Of a stretch of DNA of 64,000 bases, positions 24,101 to 32,859 are shown piece after piece; the first letter of the stretch is position 1; each line of letters begins with the position of its first letter. Made by a program: the position numbers and the translations under genes. The DNA comes from Rugosibacter sp. (GTDB taxonomy: Bacteria; Pseudomonadota; Gammaproteobacteria; Burkholderiales; Rhodocyclaceae). Below the pieces are notes generated by a model. The model did no database searches, was not told where the DNA came from, and saw only the letters and a list, made by a program, of their open reading frames with translations. Location of the stretch: the NCBI GenBank assembly GCA_004322535.1, contig SCUZ01000056.1, forward strand, positions 33,284 to 97,283. Direction: 5' to 3'.

Positions 24101-25007
24101 GGCCCTGGTGGGAGGAAAATACACGCGCCTGTTCTGCTGCTGACTGGCGCGCAAACAAGGGCAGAATTTCAAGACCTGGCGCCATGGTGGAAAATGAGTG
24201 TTTGCGTAATGCTTCCGCCGACTCGCGAATCTCCCGCTCGCCCGGCAGAAACACCAGCACATCACCTGGCCCGGCACGGTGCGCCTCGCTAACGGCATCG
24301 ACAATGGCCTCATTGATGTCACGATCCGTCGTCCCCTTTCCAGCGGAAGATGCATTGGCAACAGGGATCTCAGACCATGGGCGATACCGTGTCTCGATCG
24401 GATACAGCCGCCCGGAAACCTCGATCACCGGTGCGGCTTTTTCGTTGGAAGAAAAATGCTGGCTGAAACGCTCCGCATCCAGCGTGGCCGAAGTGACGAT
24501 GACTTTTAGATCAGGCCGCTTGGGCAATAATTGCTTTAAGTAACCGAGCATGAAATCAATGTTCAGGCTGCGCTCGTGCGCCTCGTCGATAATCAGGGTG
24601 TCGTACTGGCGCAGCAACGGGTCGGTTTGTGTCTCGGCCAGCAAAATGCCATCTGTCATCAGCTTGATGTAAGTCTCCGTCGAGACCCGATCCGTAAAAC
24701 GTATCTTGAAGCCGACATAGCGGCCCAGCTCGGACTTCAGTTCCTGCGCAATGCGCGTCGCCGTGGCACGTGCGGCAATGCGGCGCGGCTGCGTGTGGCC
24801 AATGAGTCCATTCAGTCCGCGCCCGATCTCCAAACAGATTTTTGGCAGTTGCGTGGTCTTGCCCGAGCCGGTTTCGCCACAGACGATGACCACTTGATGT
24901 TGAAGAATGGCAGCAGCAATTTCTTCCCGTCGCAAGGTAACTGGCAGCGCTTCGTCATAGACGATTGTCGGCCGCGCAGCGCGGCGCGCCTCGGCGTCGA
25001 ACCTCAT
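21120..25007 (-). CDS. hrpA: ATP-dependent RNA helicase HrpA
   Basis: 1295 aa; GETGSGKTTQLPK, DEAH, QRAGRCGR motifs. Confidence 0.96.
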   Translation of the reverse strand: MRFDAEARRAARPTIVYDEALPVTLRREEIAAAILQHQVVIVCGETGSGKTTQLPKICLEIGRGLNGLIGHTQPRRIAARATATRIAQELKSELGRYVGFKIRFTDRVSTETYIKLMTDGILLAETQTDPLLRQYDTLIIDEAHERSLNIDFMLGYLKQLLPKRPDLKVIVTSATLDAERFSQHFSSNEKAAPVIEVSGRLYPIETRYRPWSEIPVANASSAGKGTTDRDINEAIVDAVSEAHRAGPGDVLVFLPGEREIRESAEALRKHSFSTMAPGLEILPLFARQSAAEQARVFSSHQGRRVVLATNVAETSLTVPGIRYVIDTGLARVKRYSHRNKIEQLQVEPIARAAANQRAGRCGRVSAGICFRLYAEDDFNKRAAYTEPEILRSSLAGVILRMKSLHLGDVENFPFLEAPAPRMIADGYQLLAELGAIDETTKALTKAGVELAKLPLDPKIGRMILAACEQGCLNEMLIIAAALSVQDPRERPQEQAGSADQAHAKWKDEKSEFLSYLKLWQAADVVWKHETSNKQRQWCRQNFLSWLRMREWRDVHTQLLTLCHEHGWKESQLAGSYEAIHKALLTGLLGHIGLKSEEDAHYLGARGIKFFIHPGSSLIKKAGRWIVAAEIVETSRLFARCVARIEPEWLEQVGSHLLRSHIYDPHWEKGSGQVVAWERVTLHGLLLHAKRRVHYGPLDAKLSRGILIRSALVEGGVGEDWVKKWRFFQHNAKLMQEIETLEHKSRRPDVLVDDELIYAFYDAVVADGITTLAAFDRWRREAEAANPKLLFLEKEQLMRHEAAGITTAAFPPYLEQYGQKLALHYHHQPGAPDDGVTLDFPLVALNQISAQRCEWLVPGLLKEKVVALLKTLPQKYRHRLQPLDGFADDFCATAMPGDEALLRALIQAVEEKLAMKLPLDAFRLGELRPHLFMNFRLLNEHGGTLAISRHLTELRTEYRERVAQIWQDGVTGAVKREVTHMHDASTEATRCDTATLPVKQPADDEVLYGDWLFGPLPELLEVNVKGRQVMGFPALVDEIQGVRLTVFDTQERAQAEHRRGLMRLFSLQLATQIKAIEKLPGLREVALQFILLGSEKELKAQLVAATLERTCLMAPLPLEKSAFVIRCDAARGRILLVAQEIARLIAAVIGDYAVLQKKIAAAQRTLAATCADINAQLAALLHKNFIVGVPYERLQHYPRYLKAATLRLDKARSDSLREARLLAEWQTLGKPWERERHALQKSGQASYIKDTLDDPFMEEFRWLLEELRVALFAQELRTPTPVSVKRLQKMWDARMR

Positions 25008-25017
25008 TGCACCTGCC

Positions 25018-25404
25018 TCATTGCGCTAATTTTTGTATGGTCAAAATGCCCAGGCCCGTCATCAACAAAGAGCCGAACAAATGGATTGAGGCCACACCCA
25101 CTGCCCAGCCATACTCGGCGCGTTGAATCAGCGCCACAACTTCTGCCGAAAACGTGGAAAACGTCGTCAGGGCACCCAGCACACCAGTGATGAAAAACAA
25201 GCGCAACTCAGGCGAAAGATCGAGATTCAAGTGAAACAACGTAACCGCCGCGCCCACCAGGTAACCGCCGAGCAGGTTCGCTGCCAGCGTGCCCAGCGGT
25301 GCCGTGGGAAACAGTGGATTCAGCCACAGACCGAGCCCCCAGCGCAGCCATGCACCCAGCATGGCACCGAGACCAATGGCAAAAAGACTTGTCCAATTCA
25401 TCAT
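25018..25404 (-). CDS. crcB: fluoride efflux transporter CrcB/FluC
   Basis: [25 protein letters not shown] and [31 protein letters not shown]; real start 25404 inside the longer ORF. Confidence 0.93.
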   Translation of the reverse strand: MMNWTSLFAIGLGAMLGAWLRWGLGLWLNPLFPTAPLGTLAANLLGGYLVGAAVTLFHLNLDLSPELRLFFITGVLGALTTFSTFSAEVVALIQRAEYGWAVGVASIHLFGSLLMTGLGILTIQKLAQ

Positions 25405-25476
25405 GGCTATTTTACGCCTGCATTTCATGCCTGCCAGTAGAATCACTTCTTTGCTTTCATTTGGCGCACTCCACTC

Positions 25477-27279
25477 ATGTCTGACACTGAAAAAACTTCT
25501 AATTTCATCCGGCATATCATCGAGGCCGATCTGGCCGCGGGAAAATATGCCGCGCGCGCCTGGAGCGGCAAGCCCGGCCCTGCCGCGCAACAAAAAGTTC
25601 CCGCAGGGACGCAGAGCGCTGGCGCTGGTGATGCGGCAGCAATTGACGTCGCAAAGATTCGTACCCGCTTTCCGCCGGAGCCCAATGGCTATCTGCATTT
25701 CGGCCACGCCAAATCCATCTGCCTGAATTTTGGTCTGGCACATGACTACGGCGGTGCCTGCCATCTGCGTTTTGATGACACCAATCCGGAGAAAGAAGAA
25801 CAAGAATATGCCGATTCGATTATCGATGCCGTGCGCTGGCTCGGCTTTGACTGGCACTTTGGCGCCGAGAACAACCTCTACCAAGCCTCGAACTATTTTC
25901 ATTGGATGCTGGAATTTGCTGAAAAATTGATCGATGCAGGCTATGCCTATGTCGATTCGCAAACCGCCGAAGAGATGCGCACCCATCGCGGCACGCTGAC
26001 TGAAGCGGGTAAAGAATCACCTTTTCGTAACCGCACAGCCGCCGAGAATCGCGAACTCTTCGCCCGCATGAAGGCGGGTGAATTCGCCGATGGCACGCAT
26101 ATTCTGCGCGCCAAGATCAACATGGCCTCGCCCAACATCAACCTGCGCGACCCCACCATTTATCGCATCCGCCACGCCACGCATCACAACACGGGGGACA
26201 CCTGGTGCATTTATCCGATGTACACCTTTGCCCATCCGATCGAGGATGCGCTGGAAAACATTACGCACTCGATCTGCACATTGGAATTCGAAGATCAGCG
26301 CCCGTTTTATGATTGGTTGCTCGCCCGATTGGCCGAGCTCGGCTGCGTGAATACACCACTACCGCAGCAAATTGAATTCTCTCGGCTGAATCTTTCTTAC
26401 GTTGTGCTCTCGAAGCGCAAACTGATCCAGCTCGTCGAAGAAAAACACGTCAGCGGCTGGGATGACCCACGCCTGCCCACGCTCGTCGGCGCACGCCGAC
26501 GCGGCTATACACCCGAAGCGTTTCGCCACTTCATGGAGATGATTGGCGTCAGCAAATCCGATTCCTGGATCGACTTTGGCGTGTTCGAAGAATGCCAGCG
26601 CCAGCACCTGAACGACATTGCCCCGCGCCGCATTGCCGTACTTGACCCGGTCAGGCTCATCATCGACAACTATCCGGAAGGGCACGAAGAACTCTGTGAA
26701 GCACCCAACCACCCGCAAAAACCCGAGTGGTGCAAGCGCCCGATTCCCTTCTCAAAAGAATTGTGGATAGAGCGCGAAGACTTCATGGAAACACCCACCA
26801 AAGGCTATTTCCGCCTCTTCCCCGGCAACACCGTGCGCCTGCGTTATGGCTTTGTCATCAAGTGCATCGGCTGCGATAAGGATGCCGGCGGCAAAATCAC
26901 CGCTGTGCATTGCGAATACATGCCCGATTCAAAATCAGGAACGCCAGGGTCAGACGCTTACAAGGTCAAGGGCAATATCCACTGGGTATCCGCAGCTCAC
27001 GCCTATGCCGCCGAAGTGCGCCTTTATGATCGCCTGTTTGCCGTTGCAGAACCGGGCGCCGACGGTGGAGATTTCATCCGCGATCTCAACTCGGCTTCGC
27101 GTGTTGTCATTCAGGCACAACTCGAACCGGCATTAAAAAATGCAGCCGCAGAAGAACGCTTTCAGTTCGAGCGCCACGGCTACTTCGTCGCTGATTGCAT
27201 CGATTCAAAATCCGGCACGCCAGTATTCAATCGCACGGTGACACTGAAAGAATCCTGGCATGCAACGACGAAAAAATAA
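25477..27279 (+). CDS. glnS: glutamine--tRNA ligase
   Basis: [33 protein letters not shown] (KMSKS-like) motif. Confidence 0.97.
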   Translation: MSDTEKTSNFIRHIIEADLAAGKYAARAWSGKPGPAAQQKVPAGTQSAGAGDAAAIDVAKIRTRFPPEPNGYLHFGHAKSICLNFGLAHDYGGACHLRFDDTNPEKEEQEYADSIIDAVRWLGFDWHFGAENNLYQASNYFHWMLEFAEKLIDAGYAYVDSQTAEEMRTHRGTLTEAGKESPFRNRTAAENRELFARMKAGEFADGTHILRAKINMASPNINLRDPTIYRIRHATHHNTGDTWCIYPMYTFAHPIEDALENITHSICTLEFEDQRPFYDWLLARLAELGCVNTPLPQQIEFSRLNLSYVVLSKRKLIQLVEEKHVSGWDDPRLPTLVGARRRGYTPEAFRHFMEMIGVSKSDSWIDFGVFEECQRQHLNDIAPRRIAVLDPVRLIIDNYPEGHEELCEAPNHPQKPEWCKRPIPFSKELWIEREDFMETPTKGYFRLFPGNTVRLRYGFVIKCIGCDKDAGGKITAVHCEYMPDSKSGTPGSDAYKVKGNIHWVSAAHAYAAEVRLYDRLFAVAEPGADGGDFIRDLNSASRVVIQAQLEPALKNAAAEERFQFERHGYFVADCIDSKSGTPVFNRTVTLKESWHATTKK

Positions 27280-27351
27280 TTCTGCGGTACTTGCCCTCAT
27301 CAGGGTTCATACTGAACGGATAAGGTATGGGAGAAGAAAAAAATGAAAACC

Positions 27352-27366
27352 GTGGCGGAGAGGGTG
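27352..27366. repeat. attL core candidate (copy of tRNA-Ser 3' end)
   Basis: Identical 15-mer to 49345-49359. Confidence 0.8.
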
Positions 27367-27527
27367 TCCGCCTAACTCAGTTCCGGTCGAGTCCAAAATA
27401 GCCCCTATGAAAGCCTTGCCACAAGATGATTTAGAAGATACCCACTCTTGACAAATCCTTATTAGTCCGTCAAAATCTAACGCACATTTGATGGTTCATT
27501 TGATGGCTATGATTTGGGGGTTGAATT

Positions 27528-28775
27528 GTGGGTAGGGGAACGAACAAGCTGACGGACAGAACGGTACGCTCGCTCAAGGCTCCCGGACGCTATGGCGACG
27601 GCCTTGGGTTGTGGTTACAGATCAGCCCGGAAGGTAGCAAGTCCTGGCTATACCGCTACATGCTGAATAGCCAAGCGCGCATGATGGGACTCGGTCGTTA
27701 TCCTGACTTTTCCCTTGAGGAAGCTAGAGAAAAGGCGACGGAATTCCGCAAGCTGCTCAAGGAGGGTAAAGACCCGATCAACGAACGCGATTCCAGAATG
27801 GCTATCGAGCACCTAGCGCGCAAGAAGCTGCTGACATTCGATGAGTGTGCACATGCCTATATTGAGGCAAACCGTGCTGCATGGAAGAATGCCAAGCACG
27901 CCAGCCAGTGGGAAAACACCCTCGACACCTACGCCAGTCCGATCATCGGCAAGCTGCCCATTGCGACGATCGATACCGGCCTGGTGCTGAAGGTGCTCGA
28001 AAAGATATGGATCACGAAGCCAGAAACAGCAAGCCGCCTGCGTGGCCGCCTTGAGGCTGTGCTGGGCTGGGCAACGGTGCGCGGCTACCGCAAGGGCGAC
28101 AATCCCGCCGCCTGGCGCAATCATCTTGACAAGGTGTTGCCGGTTCGCTCTGCCATCAAGCGGGTGCAGAACCATCCCGCCCTGCCCTATGGCGAGATTG
28201 GCGCATTCATTGCCGCCTTGCGCGAGCAGGCCGGAATAGCTTCACGCGCCCTTGAATTCGCCATCCTGACAGCCGCACGAACCGGCGAAGTTATCGGTGC
28301 GACGTGGCAAGAATTCGACCTGAACGCAGGCATCTGGACTATCCCGGATGAGCGCATGAAGGCCAAACGCGAGCATCGCGTCCCGATTTCTGCTCGGGCG
28401 CTGGAAATTGTCAAAGAGCTATTGCCGCTCAAGACCGAGGACAACAGCCCGGTATTCCAAGGAAAGGGCGGCAAGGCGTTTTCCAATGCGGCGATGCTGG
28501 CTGTCCTGAAGCGAATGGGGCGATTCGATCTAACGACTCATGGCTTCCGCTCCACCTTCCGCGACTGGGCAGGCGAGACCACAGCCTACCCACGGGAAGT
28601 GATTGAACACGCCCTGGCGCACCAACTCAAGGACAAAGCCGAAGCCGCCTATGCGCGCGGTACGCTGTTCGACAAGCGCCGCAGACTGATGGTCGATTGG
28701 GCGACCTACTGCAATACGGAGAAGAAGGCAGGAAGGGAAACGGTAGTGCCGTTCCGAAAGGGTAAGACATCGTGA
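27528..28775 (+). CDS. tyrosine-type integrase (P4-like, N-terminal DUF4102/Arm DNA-binding)
   Basis: LTDRTVRSLKAPGRYGDGLGLWLQISPEGSKSWLYRY; catalytic LTAARTGEV, HGFRSTFRDWA, EHALAH. Confidence 0.96.
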   Translation: MGRGTNKLTDRTVRSLKAPGRYGDGLGLWLQISPEGSKSWLYRYMLNSQARMMGLGRYPDFSLEEAREKATEFRKLLKEGKDPINERDSRMAIEHLARKKLLTFDECAHAYIEANRAAWKNAKHASQWENTLDTYASPIIGKLPIATIDTGLVLKVLEKIWITKPETASRLRGRLEAVLGWATVRGYRKGDNPAAWRNHLDKVLPVRSAIKRVQNHPALPYGEIGAFIAALREQAGIASRALEFAILTAARTGEVIGATWQEFDLNAGIWTIPDERMKAKREHRVPISARALEIVKELLPLKTEDNSPVFQGKGGKAFSNAAMLAVLKRMGRFDLTTHGFRSTFRDWAGETTAYPREVIEHALAHQLKDKAEAAYARGTLFDKRRRLMVDWATYCNTEKKAGRETVVPFRKGKTS

Positions 28776-28818
28776 CTAATACTTCGTCAATAAATTGCAG
28801 GTAGTGTCCTAATTTGAA

Positions 28819-29050
28819 TTAGACAGCGCGCGCCTTACATTTCTTGCAAAGGAATGTCGGCTGAGGATCATTTGCTGGCCCTTCTGGATTTCCCAAAATA
28901 AAGCCCGATGGTATTTCAACTACCCGAGTGTTGAATTTTCCATCATGGTGAGGTGGAGTTTCATTTTCTTCTAACTCGACTACCCCAGTTCGTGGCCGTT
29001 CGGGCAAGTTAATTTCTTTGTGAATATTTCGCGCTTCGCCATAAAACCTC
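28819..29050 (-). pseudogene. Small zinc-ribbon-like protein, apparently frameshifted
   Basis: Frame 1 MAKREIFTKKLTCPNGHELG*, then a shift to GVVELEENETPPHHDGKFNTRVVEIPSGF..FLCKKCKARAV; two Cys pairs lie in different frames. Confidence 0.5.
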
Positions 29051-29061
29051 CACCTAAATTC

Positions 29062-30036
29062 TCAGGCCAAGTCATCGTCCTCATCTGAAAGCACTGACTT
29101 CTGCGCCTCAAGCAACTTAATCAGCTTGCCAATTTCCTTCGGCCCAATATCGCCAGCAATAATCAGGCGATAGTTGGTTTCTTTTGATAAGGGACCACGA
29201 AGCCACTCACGTTCTTGCTTGTCCAAGCCGATCGTTGGCATCTCGACCAACGGAAGAATGGGTGGAGCTTTACTATGGCTAGCAGGCACCCATTTTTCAA
29301 TAACGCTCACTTCATTCATCGGAATTCCAGTTTGGTTACCTTCTATGAATATCCAAGACTCTCCATCGTGCTCCTGAATTTGGCGAACACGAGTTGGAGT
29401 TGCTAGCTGGAGCACCCCGTTGGATTCCCATTGAATAAGGTCACCGATTTCGACTTTAGTCTTAGTATCGGCTGGAGTCTCCTGTTTGCGCTCATCAGTA
29501 GGAGACATACTATCAGATTCTTGTAATTTTGCAAACGAAACAGTGTTCCGTATTTCTCGAATAAAATCGCTCACTACGTTTTCATTGAACTTCCGATCAA
29601 GCACTAGGTAATGCCGCAAATTGGCATCGGAAGGAAGCGTCGGCCATTTCGTCAGAATTTCTTGGTGAATTTTTGGCAATAGCGCCGCGCGCTTTATGGC
29701 CTCATCGCGCTCTTTTGAATCTTGGCGTTCGTCTAGGATGATTCGCAGTGCCAGATCGGTTAGTTTCACCTTCCTCTGGTCACCAGACCCCTCATCTTCC
29801 ATAAGCCCGAAGGCAAGAAGGGCCGCAATAGCCTGCTTACCCCCACTACTAGCATAAGAGTAACCCCAATGTTCTGCCGCAACCTTAACGTTAGCGGCGG
29901 CTCGTTTCTCAGCACCATAAAACTGCCTGGCCCGTTCGATCGCCGACTTTAGGTCAATAGATGGATACGCGGGGCTCCGATGAACCGCCCCGCGTTTGCC
30001 TTTACCGTCGTTGCTTTGAGTATCTTGCTCAGCCAT
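29062..30036 (-). CDS. Uncharacterised 324-aa protein with putative N-terminal wHTH
   Basis: Long ORF with good start; KVAAEHWGYSYASSGGKQAIAALLAFGLMEDEGSGDQRKVKLTDLALRIILDE reads as a wHTH; function unknown. Confidence 0.8.
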   Translation of the reverse strand: MAEQDTQSNDGKGKRGAVHRSPAYPSIDLKSAIERARQFYGAEKRAAANVKVAAEHWGYSYASSGGKQAIAALLAFGLMEDEGSGDQRKVKLTDLALRIILDERQDSKERDEAIKRAALLPKIHQEILTKWPTLPSDANLRHYLVLDRKFNENVVSDFIREIRNTVSFAKLQESDSMSPTDERKQETPADTKTKVEIGDLIQWESNGVLQLATPTRVRQIQEHDGESWIFIEGNQTGIPMNEVSVIEKWVPASHSKAPPILPLVEMPTIGLDKQEREWLRGPLSKETNYRLIIAGDIGPKEIGKLIKLLEAQKSVLSDEDDDLA

Positions 30037-30154
30037 GACAACTCCTTAGATGGGGATGCTGTAGTCATACTAAGATATGTCTCAGATAAAGTCAAGCGCT
30101 AAAGAGACCCAATAGAGACATTGCCATCAAATTTAATCTCCAATATGCGCTAAC

Positions 30155-30187
30155 AAGTCTTGACAAAGACTTTGTCCCCATTATAAT
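30155..30187 (+). promoter_or_regulatory. Consensus sigma70 promoter overlapped by an inverted repeat (operator-like)
   Basis: TTGACA (30160-30165), 16-bp spacer, TATAAT (30182-30187); AAGTCTT/AAGACTT inverted repeat 30155-30172 covers the -35. Confidence 0.75.
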
Positions 30188-30210
30188 TGGCGGCAAGGAG
30201 GTGGTTATCG

Positions 30211-30588
30211 ATGAGAAGAGAGTTTGCCCCCATGAGCCATGCCTGCCGACGTGGGGGCGGAAAAGAAAAGGCCTGCATTGGCGTCCTTCCTAGGGGCATG
30301 ACCAATGCAGGCCGTGGTGGGCGCTGCTGTACCGCTTTTGCCCCCGTAGCTCAGTTGGAAGAGCGCAGGTTTCGTAGCCCGGAGGTCGCCAGTTCGAATC
30401 TGGCCGGGGGAGCTTTCTATTTCAGTAGGACTACCGAGTGCGTCAACACCCGGAAGCCCGCAACCGACACCCGTATGAGGGGTAACGATTGCACCGGTAA
30501 AGACAATCGAATCATAGCCTTCATACGGGCCTTTGTAAAGGAGCCCGCTGTGAATACGTTGAGTCAGATAAGCAAATTCAAGTGTTGA
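30211..30588 (+). other. ORF running through hairpins and tRNA-like; has a strong SD but coding status doubtful
   Basis: AAGGAGG at 30195-30201, 9 nt from ATG 30211; contains PVAQLEERRFRSPEVASSNLAGG, the typical conceptual translation of a tRNA. Confidence 0.35.
30340..30413 (+). tRNA. tRNA-like sequence (CGT at anticodon position, Thr-like), degenerate anticodon stem, no CCA
   Basis: Acceptor CCCCCG/CGGGGG, D-arm GCTC-AGTTGGAA-GAGC, T-arm GCCAG-TTCGAAT-CTGGC; anticodon arm CAGGT-TTCGTAG-CCCGG pairs at only 3 of 5 positions; G1:A72 mismatch. Confidence 0.6.
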
Positions 30589-31047
30589 ACTGCTTGGTGG
30601 AAGGCGTTTCCATTCGTTCGATTGAGCGCATGACAGGAATCCACCGCGACACCATTATTCGGCTGATGCTCCGGGCCGCTTCAATTTTCTGCCCGTGTAA
30701 TGGATGAGAAGTTCCAAAACCTTCACTGTGAGGAAGTCGAAGTTGACGAATTGTGGGGATTTGTTGCCAAAAAGCAAAAGCACGTCAGCAGTACCGATGA
30801 TGCCCGCGAGGTCGGCGATCAGTACATCTTCGTTGCCCTCGATGCCAATACAAAGCTAGTGCCGACCTTCCTAGTAGGTAAGCGTAGCGCTGAAAATGCC
30901 GTGGAGCTGATGCGTGACTTACAGTACCGCGTGGCGAATCGTCCTACGATTACGACTGACGGCTTTCGGCCATACATTGAAGCCGAAAAAGAAGTGCTAG
31001 AAATGTTCAAAGCTACTTTTCCGGTTGCGGTCAAGAAAAGTCCTTAA
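30569..31047 (+). pseudogene. IS1-family transposase, frameshifted and C-terminally truncated
   Basis: VLNCLVEGVSIRSIERMTGIHRDTIIRLMLRAA in one frame, then VDELWGFVAKKQKHV..FVALDANTKLVPTFLVGKRS..TITTDGFRPYIEAE; two catalytic Asp present, third acidic residue absent; stop TAA lies in the TIR. Confidence 0.85.
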
Positions 31048-31075
31048 TTCAAATTAGGACACTACCAAATTGCAC

Positions 31076-31103
31076 TTGACTTTGTATATTATATGATTAC
31101 AAT
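31076..31103 (+). promoter_or_regulatory. Candidate higBA promoter
   Basis: TTGACT (31076-31081), 16 bp, TACAAT (31098-31103), upstream of the toxin start. Confidence 0.5.
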
Positions 31104-31127
31104 GTATGTTCATTGATTGCTAATTTC

Positions 31128-31406
31128 ATGATTAAAAACTTCACTCACAAGGGGCTTGAACGGTTCTTCAAGAAGGGCGATCACCGAGGCATCATTGCCA
31201 GGAGTGAGGCTCGAATCGAACGTATTCTGGATCGGCTGAATGCAGTCGTGAAACCTGAAGACATGAACATTCCCGGCTACAAGTTCCATGGCCTGGGCGG
31301 TAACCGTAAAGGCACCTATGCTGTGACAGTAACCGGAAACTGGCGTATTACTTTTGAATTCGATGGCGAAGACGCCATCAATGTGGACATGGAGGATTAT
31401 CACTGA
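31128..31406 (+). CDS. higB: HigB/RelE-type toxin
   Basis: MIKNFTHKGLERFFKKGDHRGI..NIPGYKFHGLGGNRKGTYAVTVTGNWRITFEFD; followed directly by HigA. Confidence 0.9.
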   Translation: MIKNFTHKGLERFFKKGDHRGIIARSEARIERILDRLNAVVKPEDMNIPGYKFHGLGGNRKGTYAVTVTGNWRITFEFDGEDAINVDMEDYH

Positions 31407-31723
31407 TGAAGAGCCTGCGAGACCCGAATCGCCGCCCGACGCACCCTGGTGCAATTCTGCGCGAGGATGTGTTACCTGCCCTTGCAATGACACAAACAGA
31501 GCTTGCTGACCGGCTGAATATCTCCCGCCTGTCGGTGTCACAGCTTCTGCATGAAAAACGCAGCATGACGCCCGAGATGGCCGCGCGCGTCGGCAAGTTT
31601 CTCAACACGACGCCCGAGAGCTGGCTGCGGATGCAAGAGGCCGTCGATTTGTGGGAAGTACAACAGCACCCGGAAAAGCTGGCCGGGATCAAGCCAATCA
31701 AGGCGGAGCTTATCGCCGCATAG
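31406..31723 (+). CDS. higA: HigA-type HTH antitoxin
   Basis: RRPTHPGAILREDVLPALAMTQTELADRLNISRLSVSQLLHEKRSMTPEMAARVGKFL. Confidence 0.93.
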   Translation: MKSLRDPNRRPTHPGAILREDVLPALAMTQTELADRLNISRLSVSQLLHEKRSMTPEMAARVGKFLNTTPESWLRMQEAVDLWEVQQHPEKLAGIKPIKAELIAA

Positions 31724-31824
31724 TTTTTACCGCCGCCTGACGGTTTCAGGTAAAGCGGGCAAGCTAAGAGGTAAGCACTCGAAGCCTGCCCTAATCACGA
31801 AGCACCTATTAAGGAGATGCAAAC

Positions 31825-31989
31825 ATGACTGCTCACAATTCTATTCCCTTCAACGTGGCGAAATTAGCCACACCTGACAACACAATCACTGAAAGCATGA
31901 GCACGGCAATCCTCACTCCAGAACTATTTTGTGATGCAAAGAAACAGGCTGGTGAACTATTGGCGCGAGCTATTCAGCCCGGCGAATAA
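31825..31989 (+). CDS. Small hypothetical protein (54 aa)
   Basis: AAGGAGATG upstream of ATG; MTAHNSIPFNVAKLATPDNTITESMSTAILTPELFCDAKKQAGELLARAIQPGE. Confidence 0.45.
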   Translation: MTAHNSIPFNVAKLATPDNTITESMSTAILTPELFCDAKKQAGELLARAIQPGE

Positions 31990-32019
31990 CGGCAGGTTTT
32001 CATCCAGCGGGGTGATTCA

Positions 32020-32298
32020 ATGGCTCCTGAAATCCCGGGCGGTGACGTTGTGATTATTGATACCTCAATCACCTGGCACGTCAAGGATGGCATTTACCTC
32101 ATCAATTTCCCCGGCAAGCCTGGCACACAGTTTCCGCCAACCCAGTTGATTCGTTCGGTAATCAAGGGCCATCCGGGCCGTGAAGACGAATACTGGGTGA
32201 CCTGCCTCAACGAGAGCTATCAAGGGGATTGGATCAAAGGCGAGGACATGAACATTGCCGGTCTTGTCACTGGTTCCGTTCGCTGTTCAACACATTGA
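32020..32298 (+). CDS. Small hypothetical protein, weakly S24/LexA peptidase-tail-like
   Basis: GDVVIIDTSITWHVKDGIYLINFPG; short ORF in a co-directional small-gene cluster. Confidence 0.45.
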   Translation: MAPEIPGGDVVIIDTSITWHVKDGIYLINFPGKPGTQFPPTQLIRSVIKGHPGREDEYWVTCLNESYQGDWIKGEDMNIAGLVTGSVRCSTH

Positions 32299-32308
32299 GG
32301 AGATGGCC

Positions 32309-32506
32309 ATGAAAACCAGAAAACAGTTTCACATTTTCAACGTAGAGAGTCTGCCCAATGGCGGCAAGGCGATGCGGATGCTGTCATGGAAAAACTACTC
32401 CATGCTTCAAGCCAAGAAGGTTTTGAGACGGCTCTGTCTACGTTACCCGTCAGCCACTATCTACGCATGCAAAAGCTTTTCGTACAACGAAGGAGGTGCA
32501 GCATGA
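32309..32506 (+). CDS. Small hypothetical protein
   Basis: MKTRKQFHIFNVESLPNGGKAMRMLSWKNYSMLQ; in cluster. Confidence 0.4.
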   Translation: MKTRKQFHIFNVESLPNGGKAMRMLSWKNYSMLQAKKVLRRLCLRYPSATIYACKSFSYNEGGAA

Positions 32507-32859
32507 GCGCCGCGAATATGATGCAGGTGTTATGGGATGCAGCATGCCCACACTTGACAGACGAAGAGTTGGCTGATCTGAAGAGCACAGAGATGGCCGA
32601 ATACCAGCTTGAGCATGTGGCTGATGTAATGGAAGGCATCGGCTGTCTGGTTAATGATGATACGAGTGTAGGCAGCTTCCAAAGCGCCCATGATTTGCCT
32701 GCCCTGCTGTTCTCGCTATCAAGTACTGTTAGGGCTCTTGGGCAATCGGTCTTAATCTCAGGCGCGGCGGGCTCCATCTTGCAGGATCGAAAGGATCAGG
32801 CTGCGAAGGCTAGCGCGAGGATGTCAAGCAAAGGCAAGGAAGCAAAGGCAGCGTTATGA
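32503..32859 (+). CDS. Small hypothetical protein
   Basis: ATGA overlap with upstream ORF; AAGGAGG upstream; MSAANMMQVLWDAACPHLTDEELADLKSTEMAEYQ. Confidence 0.55.
   Translation: MSAANMMQVLWDAACPHLTDEELADLKSTEMAEYQLEHVADVMEGIGCLVNDDTSVGSFQSAHDLPALLFSLSSTVRALGQSVLISGAAGSILQDRKDQAAKASARMSSKGKEAKAAL

Larger units (their letters stand above)
28800..31066. mobile_element. IS1-like transposon unit carrying passenger genes; transposase truncated
   Basis: Perfect 22-bp TIR GGTAGTGTCCTAATTTGAATTA at 28800-28821 and inverted at 31045-31066; 8-bp TSD AAATTGCA at 28792-28799 and 31067-31074. Confidence 0.93.

Noticed and set aside
25405-25986. Upstream extension of the crcB ORF
   Set aside because: Lies antisense over glnS; CrcB begins at 25404
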